Shown here: positions 1-7,546 of the stretch, in pieces
How positions within the stretch are numbered: position 1 is the stretch's first letter
Layout: every line of letters begins with the position of its first letter
Source: Gillisia hiemivivida
Lineage (GTDB): Bacteria > Bacteroidota > Bacteroidia > Flavobacteriales > Flavobacteriaceae
Assembly: GCF_007997295.1 (NCBI RefSeq)
Contig: NZ_VORY01000002.1
Location: 310,001-374,000 of the forward strand
Reading direction: 5' to 3'
Length of the DNA: 64,000 nt
Notes under the pieces: generated by a model
Databases searched by the model: none
Told to the model about the DNA's origin: nothing
Seen by the model: only the letters and a program-made list of their open reading frames with translations
Translations under genes and position numbers: made by a program

Positions 1-733
1 TGAAGCAGTTGCAAATGATTATAAAGTAAGCAGAGAAGATCAAGATGAATTTGCATTTAATTCGCATCAAAAATCATTGAAAGCGTTAAAGGAAGATAGA
101 TTTCAGGATCAAATAGTTCCAATTAAAGTTGATGAAACTTATGTTGATGAGAATGGAAAAAAACAAACCAGATCCTATACAGTAAATAAGGATGAAGGAC
201 CTAGAGCAGATACTTCTAAGGAAGTGCTGGCTAAATTAAGACCTGTATTTGCAGATGGTGGAAGTGTAACAGCTGGAAACTCATCTCAAATGAGTGATGG
301 TGCTGCATTTGCATTGATCATGAGTGAAGAAATGGTAAAGGAATTAAATCTGGAACCTATCGCAAGATTAGTAAGTTATACCGCTGTAGGGATCGAGCCA
401 AGGATTATGGGGGTTGCTCCTATTACTGCAATTCCAAAAGCATTGAAACAGGCTGGACTTCAACAAAAAGACCTTGAGCTAATTGAATTGAACGAAGCTT
501 TTGCTTCTCAATCTTTAGCAGTAGTTAGAACTTTAGGTTTAGACCCAGAGAGAGTAAATGTAAATGGTGGAGCCATTTCTATGGGACACCCTTTAGGTTG
601 TACCGGTGCAAAATTATCTGTTCAATTATTCGATGAGATGCGCAAACGTGATCTTAAAAATAAATACGGAATGGTAACTATGTGTGTGGGTACAGGACAA
701 GGAGCTGCCGGAGTTTATGAGTTCTTATCATAA
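1..733 (+). CDS. fadA: Thiolase (acetyl-CoA acyltransferase), 3' part
   Basis: This is the C-terminal part of a type II thiolase, which cleaves 3-ketoacyl-CoA with CoA to give acetyl-CoA and a shortened acyl-CoA in the last step of beta-oxidation. The reading frame is open from base 2 (translation begins EAVANDYKVSRED), so the gene starts before the window and the N-terminal nucleophilic cysteine is not visible. The remaining active-site blocks are present: NEAFASQ, GGAISMGHPLGCTGAK with the catalytic histidine, and CVGTGQGAA with the second cysteine. An acyl-CoA dehydrogenase gene follows on the same strand, as in flavobacterial fad operons. The substrate chain length cannot be read from this part, and an acetoacetyl-CoA role is possible. 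Confidence 0.95.
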   Translation, partial: EAVANDYKVSREDQDEFAFNSHQKSLKALKEDRFQDQIVPIKVDETYVDENGKKQTRSYTVNKDEGPRADTSKEVLAKLRPVFADGGSVTAGNSSQMSDGAAFALIMSEEMVKELNLEPIARLVSYTAVGIEPRIMGVAPITAIPKALKQAGLQQKDLELIELNEAFASQSLAVVRTLGLDPERVNVNGGAISMGHPLGCTGAKLSVQLFDEMRKRDLKNKYGMVTMCVGTGQGAAGVYEFLS

Positions 734-746
734 TTTTTTTTAAGAA

Positions 747-1161
747 GTTAGAGACAAGAATCAGGAAACAAGACCATGCAAAGGCACAATTTCAAAAAAT
801 TGAAGATTTGGCAGGAAAGTATGAGTCTAGTCAAAGAAACATATTCTTTAACTAAAGGTTTTCCGGATTATGAAAAATTCAGTTTAGTCACGCAATTAAT
901 AAGGTGTGCTGTTTCTATACCCTCTAATATCGCAGAAGGAACTAGTAAAAGTACCTCAAAGCATTTTATAACATTTTTAGAAATTAGTTTAGGCTCTGCA
1001 TTCGAATGGGAAACACATAATAATCGCATATAATGAAAAATATATTTCAGAAGATAAATTTTTGGAATTAGAAAATAAAGTTCAACAAATACAAAAAATG
1101 ATATCAGGATTTATAGATGGACTTAAAAAATAGTCGTCTTGTTTCTAACATCTTGATTCTT
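747..1161. repeat. Inverted-repeat-bounded cassette around an S23-like gene
   Basis: Imperfect inverted repeats bracket the four-helix-bundle gene. AAGAATCA (756-763) and GAAACAAGAC (765-774) on the left match TGATTCTT (1154-1161) and GTCTTGTTTC (1136-1145) on the right as reverse complements. The cassette sits between the thiolase and acyl-CoA dehydrogenase genes, which are usually close together. The right repeat contains TCTTGATTCT, which recurs at 16497-16506. Its reverse complement occurs at 41681-41690. Mobility is an inference. Confidence 0.55.
776..1133 (+). pseudogene. Four-helix-bundle protein (S23/IVP family), frameshifted
   Basis: The first 81 or so codons encode a protein of the small four-helix-bundle family that includes the 23S rRNA intervening-sequence protein and the Avd accessory proteins. 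Typical features are the FKKLKIWQ start, the RCAVSIPSNIAEGTS helix and LEISLGSAFE. The frame then closes at 1033 after THNNRI. Moving one base restores the expected tail (IIIAYNEKYISEDKF, then IQKMISGFIDGLKK) up to the stop at 1131-1133. The simplest reading is a small deletion near 1015, probably two bases, that removed the last helix. A sequencing error cannot be excluded. The function of these standalone genes is unknown. Confidence 0.75.
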
Positions 1162-1174
1162 AAAACTAAAAAAA

Positions 1175-2983
1175 ATGAGCACAGAAACAAAAAATAAAGA
1201 ATTACTTCGTGGAGGTCAGTTTTTGGTGAAAGAAACGTTGAGTGAAGATGTTTTTACACCAGAAGACTTTACCGAGGAGCAGAGAATGATGAAAGATTCA
1301 GTTCAGGAATTTGTAGATCGTGAGATCTGGCCGAAAAAGGAAGAATTTGAGAAAAACAACTATGCTTTAACTGAAGAGATAATGCGTAAGGCTGGAGAAC
1401 TTGGTTTTCTTGGCATCTCTGTTCCAGAAGAATATGATGGTATGGGAATGGGGTTTGTTTCTACTATGCTTGTTTGCGACTACATTAGTGGCGCGACAGG
1501 ATCTGTTGCAACGGCCTTTGGTGCACATACAGGGATTGGAACTATGCCAATAACTTTATATGGTACCGAAGAGCAAAAGAAAAAATATGTGCCAAAATTA
1601 GCTACAGGTGAATGGTTTGGAGCTTACTGCCTTACCGAACCAGGAGCAGGAAGTGATGCTAACTCAGGTAAAACAAAAGCTGTTCTTTCTGAAGATGGAA
1701 AATCTTACAGTATTAGTGGACAGAAAATGTGGATCTCCAATGCCGGATTTGCAAATGTATTTATAGTTTTTGCTCGAATTGAAGACGACAAGAACATTAC
1801 AGGTTTCATCGTTGAAAATGATACTTCTAACGGCATCACTTTTGGTGAAGAAGAAAAAAAATTAGGGATACACTCCTCTTCTACTCGTCAGGTTTTCTTT
1901 AATGAAACCAAAGTACCTGTAGAAAACTTGCTAGCAGAACGTGGTGATGGTTTTAAAATAGCCATGAATGCATTGAATATTGGTAGAATTAAGCTGGCTG
2001 CTGCGTGTTTAGATGCGCAACGTAGAGTTACAGATTTAGCAGTGAAATACGCTAATGATAGAGTACAATTCAATACGCCTATCGCAGAATTTGGAGCTAT
2101 TAAATCTAAACTGGCAGAAATGGCTACATCAGCATATGCTGGGGAATCTGCTTCATACAGAGCTGCTAAAAATATTGAAGACAGAATCAACAAAAGATTA
2201 GAAGAAGGAAATTCGCATTCTGAAGCTGAATTAAAAGGTGTAGAAGAATATGCAATTGAATGTTCTATTTTAAAAGTTGCATGTTCAGAAGACATCCAAA
2301 ACTGTAGTGATGAAGGTATCCAGGTGTTTGGAGGAATGGGCTTCTCAGCTGATACCCCAATGGAATCTGCTTGGAGAGATGCACGTATTTCTAGGATCTA
2401 TGAAGGAACCAACGAAATAAACAGAATGTTAGCGGTTGGAATGCTTGTTAAGAAAGCGATGAAAGGTCATGTAGATCTTTTAGGACCTGCAACGAAAGTT
2501 GGGGAAGAACTTACTGGAATTCCATCTTTTGACAAACCAGACTTCTCAGTATTATTTGCTGAAGAAAAAGACTTATTAAAAAGATTGAAAAAAGTATTTT
2601 TAATGGTTGCAGGTAGTGCTGTTCAAAAATTTGGACCAAAACTCGAAGAGCATCAACAATTACTTTTAGCTTCTGCAGATATCTTAATTGAAATCTATAT
2701 GGCAGAATCTGCCCTTTTAAGAACCGAGAAAAATGTAAATAGATTCGGAGAAGACGAGCAAAAAGAACAAATTGCAATGTCTAAGTTATATTTATATCAT
2801 GCTGTAGATACTATAAACCAAAAAGCCAAAGAAGGAATTGTATCTTTTGCTGAAGGTGATGAACAACGCATGATGTTAATGGGATTAAAACGTTTCACTA
2901 AATACGATAATCATCCTAATGTTATTGAGCTTAGAAATACAATCGCAGAAAAATTAACCTCAGAGAATAACTACTGTTTTTAA
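1175..2983 (+). CDS. Acyl-CoA dehydrogenase, long (VLCAD-like) form
   Basis: This FAD enzyme of 602 residues catalyses the first, alpha-beta dehydrogenation step of fatty acyl-CoA oxidation. Family signatures are clear: EPGAGSDANSG and WISNAGFANVF in the middle beta domain, and RISRIYEGTNEINR, where the glutamate near residue 410 is the expected catalytic base. It is about 200 residues longer than short and medium chain enzymes because of an extra C-terminal helical region, as in very-long-chain and some flavobacterial enzymes. It follows the thiolase gene on the same strand with only the S23 cassette between, so it was probably part of a fad operon. A terminator lies just downstream. Confidence 0.95.
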   Translation: MSTETKNKELLRGGQFLVKETLSEDVFTPEDFTEEQRMMKDSVQEFVDREIWPKKEEFEKNNYALTEEIMRKAGELGFLGISVPEEYDGMGMGFVSTMLVCDYISGATGSVATAFGAHTGIGTMPITLYGTEEQKKKYVPKLATGEWFGAYCLTEPGAGSDANSGKTKAVLSEDGKSYSISGQKMWISNAGFANVFIVFARIEDDKNITGFIVENDTSNGITFGEEEKKLGIHSSSTRQVFFNETKVPVENLLAERGDGFKIAMNALNIGRIKLAAACLDAQRRVTDLAVKYANDRVQFNTPIAEFGAIKSKLAEMATSAYAGESASYRAAKNIEDRINKRLEEGNSHSEAELKGVEEYAIECSILKVACSEDIQNCSDEGIQVFGGMGFSADTPMESAWRDARISRIYEGTNEINRMLAVGMLVKKAMKGHVDLLGPATKVGEELTGIPSFDKPDFSVLFAEEKDLLKRLKKVFLMVAGSAVQKFGPKLEEHQQLLLASADILIEIYMAESALLRTEKNVNRFGEDEQKEQIAMSKLYLYHAVDTINQKAKEGIVSFAEGDEQRMMLMGLKRFTKYDNHPNVIELRNTIAEKLTSENNYCF

Positions 2984-3018
2984 TAAATCTCATATTTAGT
3001 ACTTAATACTAGAAATGT

Positions 3019-3053
3019 AAAAGCCAATTCTTAAATAGAATTGGCTTTTTTTA
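3019..3053 (+). terminator. Rho-independent terminator after acyl-CoA dehydrogenase
   Basis: AAAAGCCAATTC pairs with GAATTGGCTTTT around a short AT loop and is followed by a T run. It lies about 35 bases after the stop codon. Confidence 0.85.
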
Positions 3054-3411
3054 TTTTAAAAATTAAAATATACTATTGAAAGCTCTTTTTATCTAGTAAA
3101 CTTCAGAGAACACTTTATAAGTCCAGAAATAAATATTTCAATTGTCCTATTAATCTTAGACTATTATCTCATAGAAAAGTTTCATTTCGTATAAAATTTA
3201 GTGGGAATTACACAAAATATTGATTATTGTTTAAAAATCAGTTTTTCAAATATTGTTTTCATTACATTCTGGTTATTACATCCCAATATTATTAAGTTTT
3301 CATAGTTTAATATGTTAATTAACTAAAACCTTAATAAAAAAATTAAAGAATAGTTAAACTCTTTTTAAGAAAAGTATATATTGCGCCTTTATAACCATTA
3401 AAACTTATTAC
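3054..3411. other. AT-rich intergenic region before the metalloprotease
   Basis: This stretch of about 360 bases is very AT-rich and holds no plausible gene on either strand. It should contain the promoter of the M43 protease gene, but no clean TAnnTTTG -7 element is visible. The nearest candidate is TATATTGC close to 3377. Confidence 0.4.
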
Positions 3412-4467
3412 ATGAAAAAATTAATTATGGGAATGGCTGCATTAGCCCTACTGTTCACTTCCTGTGAAAAAGATCAACCTGAAAATGTTAATGAATTAGC
3501 TCAAGAAAGTGTAGATATGAGCGATTTCTATGTGCACACCGACTACAATGATGAAGATGGCAAAGCAGCACAAAATGGGAAGAATTGTTATTCTATGAAA
3601 AACTTAAATCGACTGTTGAAAGAAGATGATAAGCTTTATAGAAAAATGTATGATATTGAAAAAAATACCAGATCTATCCTTGCAAAAAGTTCAAATGCAA
3701 ACAAAGGTAAACCAGGATCTGGCGATGGTGGAACTACTCCTCCTCCAACAGATAATATAGGTATTGTTACTATTCCTGTTGTTGTGACTGTGGTTTACAG
3801 CAACTCACAAGAAAACATTTCAGAAGCACAAATCAACTCTCAAATCGCTGTTTTAAATGCCGATTTTAGAGCTCAAAATTCTGATGCTTCCAATACTCCT
3901 TCTGAATTTGCAAGTGTAGTAGCAGATTCTGAAGTACAATTCACTCTAGCTGGTGTACGTCGTTACAGTAATGCTACTACTCAATGGGGAACTAACGATG
4001 CTGTTAAAGGTCAATATCCTCCAGAAACTCCAGCAACAACTCTCAATATTTGGGTTTGTAATATAGGTGGTGGAATTTTAGGCTATGCACAATTTCCTGG
4101 TGGCCCGGCCGCAACTGATGGAGTTGTTGTAGGACCAAATTATTTTGGTAATACAGGATATGTATCTGCTCCATTTGATAAAGGTAGAACTGTAACGCAT
4201 GAAGTGGGTCACTACTTAAACTTACGTCACATTTGGGGTGATGGAAGATGTCAACAAGATGATTTCGTAGCAGACACTCCATCATCAGATGGACCAAACT
4301 ACGGATGTCCTTCTTATCCAACTACAAACTGTAGATCTACAGATATGACAATGAATTATATGGATTACACTAATGATAACTGCATGTACATGTTTTCATC
4401 GGGACAAAAATCTCGTTTGAGAACTGTTTTTGCAAGTTCAGGACCAAGAGCAGCTATGGCTCCTTAA
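3412..4467 (+). CDS. Secreted M43 (pappalysin-type) zinc metalloprotease lipoprotein
   Basis: The protein of 351 residues starts with a lipoprotein signal peptide (hydrophobic run, then LLFTSC), so it should be anchored in the envelope or moved to the surface. A low-complexity linker near residues 100-115 (GDGGTTPPPTD) separates a pro-region from the catalytic domain. That domain carries the extended zinc motif HEVGHYLNLRHIWGD and a downstream Met-turn MNYMDY, both diagnostic of M43B peptidases. Several cysteines in the catalytic domain are likely disulfide-bonded. It stands alone between two terminators and probably degrades extracellular protein. The substrate is unknown. Confidence 0.9.
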   Translation: MKKLIMGMAALALLFTSCEKDQPENVNELAQESVDMSDFYVHTDYNDEDGKAAQNGKNCYSMKNLNRLLKEDDKLYRKMYDIEKNTRSILAKSSNANKGKPGSGDGGTTPPPTDNIGIVTIPVVVTVVYSNSQENISEAQINSQIAVLNADFRAQNSDASNTPSEFASVVADSEVQFTLAGVRRYSNATTQWGTNDAVKGQYPPETPATTLNIWVCNIGGGILGYAQFPGGPAATDGVVVGPNYFGNTGYVSAPFDKGRTVTHEVGHYLNLRHIWGDGRCQQDDFVADTPSSDGPNYGCPSYPTTNCRSTDMTMNYMDYTNDNCMYMFSSGQKSRLRTVFASSGPRAAMAP

Positions 4468-4487
4468 TTTTCATTTTATAATATTTA

Positions 4488-4514
4488 AAAGCCACCCTAA
4501 TCAGGTGGCTTTCT
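4488..4514 (+). terminator. Terminator after M43 protease gene
   Basis: AAAGCCACC and GGTGGCTTT form a strong stem with a seven-base loop, followed by a T-rich stretch, about 20 bases after the stop codon. Confidence 0.85.
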
Positions 4515-4622
4515 TATTTCTACGAAATCCTTGTAGGTTAATATTTCCGAAAAGCAAGTAACAGTTTAATGCAAAAGCCTTATTTTTAGTAGTATTACAA
4601 GAAGATATTTTTCAGAACATTT

Positions 4623-5666
4623 ATGGTTTCAATCAATCAAGAACTAATCAATTATTTAATTTTAGGCATAATTGTATTAATAATTTGCTTTACGCTCGCA
4701 TACTATGCCTTAAAGAAAATAGGCAAAGATCCTAGAAATATACTTCCTTTAAATTTCGCCAATAGAATATGGATTCCTTTACTTATTTTCTTGGTTTCGT
4801 TATTCTGTCAAATAGCTATAATAGCTAAGTTATTCAGGTATGATTACACATATACTATAGTAGGGCATTTAAGTACCATGGGAATCATCTTAAGCACTGC
4901 TTGGTTTCTTATTGTACTTCTTAAGATATTTAAGGCTCGTATTCTTAGAAAATATGATCTTTCAACTTCAGATAATTTAAAAGCAAGGAAGGTTTATACA
5001 CAGTTCATGATCTTAGAGAATATAATCATCTTTATTATCATAGTACTAGCCGTAGGTATAGTTTTAATGAGTTTTGATAGCATTAGGTCTATTGGTGTCA
5101 GTCTTCTTACCTCAGCCGGAATTGCCGGGATTATTATAGGTCTAGCAGCACAAAAGGCTATTGGAACTTTATTGGCTGGTATTCAAATAGCCCTTACTCA
5201 ACCAATCCGAATAGAAGATGTTGTCATTATAGATGGAGAATGGGGTTGGATTGAAGAAATCACCCTTACCTATGTAGTAGTTAGAATTTGGGATAAAAGA
5301 AGACTTGTAGTTCCTACTACCTACTTTATTGAAAACACCTTTCAAAACTGGACTAGAAATTCTTCAGAAATATTAGGAACTGTTTTTATCTATACAGATT
5401 ATGAGATTCCTTTTCAAAAATTGAGAGAAGAACTTAGCAGACTTCTAGAGGGTTCTTCATTATGGGATAGAAAAACAAATGTATTACAAGTTACTGATGC
5501 TACTGACAGATCTGTAGAAATTAGAGCTTTGATGAGCGCAAAAGATTCTCCAACAGCTTGGGACCTTAGAGTATATATTAGAGAGCAACTGATAGTTTTT
5601 ATCAAAGAAAATTACCCTGAAAGTCTTCCGAAATCCAGGGTAAGTTTAAAAACTGATCAAAATTAA
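4623..5666 (+). CDS. MscS-family mechanosensitive channel
   Basis: This protein of 347 residues has four or so hydrophobic segments in its first 190 residues, followed by a soluble MscS beta domain. The pore-lining helix region, rich in Ala and Gly (SAGIAGIIIGLAAQKAIGTL), and the start of the beta domain (IRIEDVVIIDGEWGWIEEI) are typical of small-conductance mechanosensitive channels, which release solutes on hypo-osmotic shock. It sits next to genes for trehalose turnover, which fits a role in osmotic adjustment. Its 3' end overlaps the convergent GH15 gene by four bases. The exact gating and solute range cannot be inferred. Confidence 0.9.
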   Translation: MVSINQELINYLILGIIVLIICFTLAYYALKKIGKDPRNILPLNFANRIWIPLLIFLVSLFCQIAIIAKLFRYDYTYTIVGHLSTMGIILSTAWFLIVLLKIFKARILRKYDLSTSDNLKARKVYTQFMILENIIIFIIIVLAVGIVLMSFDSIRSIGVSLLTSAGIAGIIIGLAAQKAIGTLLAGIQIALTQPIRIEDVVIIDGEWGWIEEITLTYVVVRIWDKRRLVVPTTYFIENTFQNWTRNSSEILGTVFIYTDYEIPFQKLREELSRLLEGSSLWDRKTNVLQVTDATDRSVEIRALMSAKDSPTAWDLRVYIREQLIVFIKENYPESLPKSRVSLKTDQN

Positions 5667-7450
5667 ATGTTTTCTTCTGAAGCATAAATTTTACTAAAGT
5701 TTGTAGCTGCTTCTATTAATGCCAAATGAGAATAGGCTTGCGGAAAATTCCCTAATAAGCGCTTCGTCTCAAAATCAATATCTTCACTAAACAATCCTAA
5801 TTGATTACTATAAGTTAAAAGCTGATCGAATAATTTTTTAGATTTTTCCTTTTCTCCTATTTTATACAAGCTATTAATAAACCAAAAGGTACATATTGTA
5901 AATGAGGAAGTAGGCAAGCCAAAATCATCTTTATTCTTATAACGGTAGAGCAAACCATCCCGGGAAAGTTCTTTTTCGGTAGCTTTTACGGTACTAATAT
6001 ATCTAGGATCTTTTGCATCTATAAATCCATAGTTCTCCATTAAAAGTGTGGACGCATCTAAATCTTTTGAACCATAGGATTGGGTATATGCCTGCACCTC
6101 TTCATTCCATCCATTTTTATGGATATCATCATAAATTTCAGTCCTTAAAGAAACCCATTTAGATTCATTTATTCCCTTTCTGAGGATCTCTCCTATTTTT
6201 ACAGCTCTATCTATGGCAACCCAACATAAGAGTTTAGAGGAAACAAAATGCCTTTCTTCTGTCCGCAGTTCCCATATTCCTTTATCAGGTTCTTTCCAGT
6301 GCGATTCTACAATTTTTACAATTCCTCTAGTTACTGTCCACAATTCTTCACTGTTTTCCAGATTTGTCTCAAACTGAACAAATTGCTGGTAGATCACCTC
6401 CATCAATATTCCATATATATCGTTCTGCTTTTGAATATAGGCTGCGTTTCCTGTGCGCACAGGCTTGGAACCTTGATACCCATCTAAGTGATCTAATATG
6501 TGCTCAGTTAAATTCTTCTCTCCATTGATACCATACATGATCTGAATCTTTTCATCCTTATGTGGTATCAGATTAAGAATGAACTGGAGGAAATCTTTAG
6601 CCGATTTATCATGCCCTAATCCTGCCATTACTTTGATAACCATGGAGGCATCTCTAATCCAACAAAATCTATAATCCCAATTGCGCTCTTCACCTATAGT
6701 CTCTGGAAGTGATGTAGTGGCAGCAGCAAGTACAGCACCCGACTTCTTAAAGGTTAAAGCCTTAAGTACCAAAGCACTTCGCAATATTTCTTCGTTATAG
6801 TATTTATATTTCGTGGTGTATTCACTCCAGTTCATCCAATAGGTCTTGGTACGTTGGTATTTAAGATAGGACCTATCCAAGGACTGTTCAACCAATTTTT
6901 CATGATAGCCCATTAAGAAATACCCATTTCCTGTTAATTCAATTTCCTTTTGCTCTAAAATAGCATCAAGATCAAAACTTGAATAGAGAAATAGAGTTTC
7001 AAATTTCCCTTCGGTCGTATAGCTCTTTATATAATTGCCTTTATTTTCATTAAAGGTTTTCTCTCTAGCAAAATCCAAACGAGGATTATATAATACTTTA
7101 AAAGCTGGCTTCCCTTTTATAAGTCGAAGAAACCGAATTACATCTGGAGCGGAATAGTATGAGCTATCCTCTCGCTGATAGCGGGGCATAAAATCTATTA
7201 GCTGAAATGCATCAGTACCATTATCAAACCCGGTACTTAATATATTGGTACCCCAAAGATATTCTTGAGAGATTTCATAATCTTCGGTAACTTCTATCTC
7301 AAAGCTTCCGCCTTTATTTTCATCTAATAATTTTGCAAAAACAGCTGCTGAGTCAAAATTTGGCAAGCAACACCATTCCAATGAGCCTGTTTTTGAGACA
7401 AGTGCAGCACTTTTACAATTTCCTATAATTCCGTAGTCTAAATTCTTCAT
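5663..7450 (-). CDS. Glycoside hydrolase family 15 (glucoamylase/trehalase-like)
   Basis: The protein of 595 residues matches the bacterial and archaeal GH15 layout. The N-terminal beta domain has YGIIGNCKSAALVSKTGSLEWC. The (alpha/alpha)6 barrel has RNWDYRFCWIRDASM near residue 260 and late glutamate-rich helices. No signal peptide is visible, so it is cytoplasmic. GH15 enzymes hydrolyse alpha-glucosides by inversion, and some bacterial members are trehalases. The gene is divergent from the OtsA-OtsB fusion with 96 bases between them, which makes trehalose the most likely substrate. That substrate is an inference from context, and starch oligosaccharides remain possible. Confidence 0.88.
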   Translation of the reverse strand: MKNLDYGIIGNCKSAALVSKTGSLEWCCLPNFDSAAVFAKLLDENKGGSFEIEVTEDYEISQEYLWGTNILSTGFDNGTDAFQLIDFMPRYQREDSSYYSAPDVIRFLRLIKGKPAFKVLYNPRLDFAREKTFNENKGNYIKSYTTEGKFETLFLYSSFDLDAILEQKEIELTGNGYFLMGYHEKLVEQSLDRSYLKYQRTKTYWMNWSEYTTKYKYYNEEILRSALVLKALTFKKSGAVLAAATTSLPETIGEERNWDYRFCWIRDASMVIKVMAGLGHDKSAKDFLQFILNLIPHKDEKIQIMYGINGEKNLTEHILDHLDGYQGSKPVRTGNAAYIQKQNDIYGILMEVIYQQFVQFETNLENSEELWTVTRGIVKIVESHWKEPDKGIWELRTEERHFVSSKLLCWVAIDRAVKIGEILRKGINESKWVSLRTEIYDDIHKNGWNEEVQAYTQSYGSKDLDASTLLMENYGFIDAKDPRYISTVKATEKELSRDGLLYRYKNKDDFGLPTSSFTICTFWFINSLYKIGEKEKSKKLFDQLLTYSNQLGLFSEDIDFETKRLLGNFPQAYSHLALIEAATNFSKIYASEENI

Positions 7451-7484
7451 ATAATCATAAAGTTTGTTGAAAATGATGGTAGAT

Positions 7485-7492
7485 CAAATGTA
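7485..7492 (-). promoter_or_regulatory. Bacteroidota -7 element for the GH15 gene
   Basis: On the minus strand the sequence reads TACATTTG, an exact match to the TAnnTTTG -7 consensus of Bacteroidota. It lies 35 bases before the ATG. No convincing -33 TTG is present at normal spacing. Confidence 0.45.
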
Positions 7493-7546
7493 TTTTCGGA
7501 AATTAAGTAAAATACTAAAACTTTATCGTAGAATTCAGAATAAATT

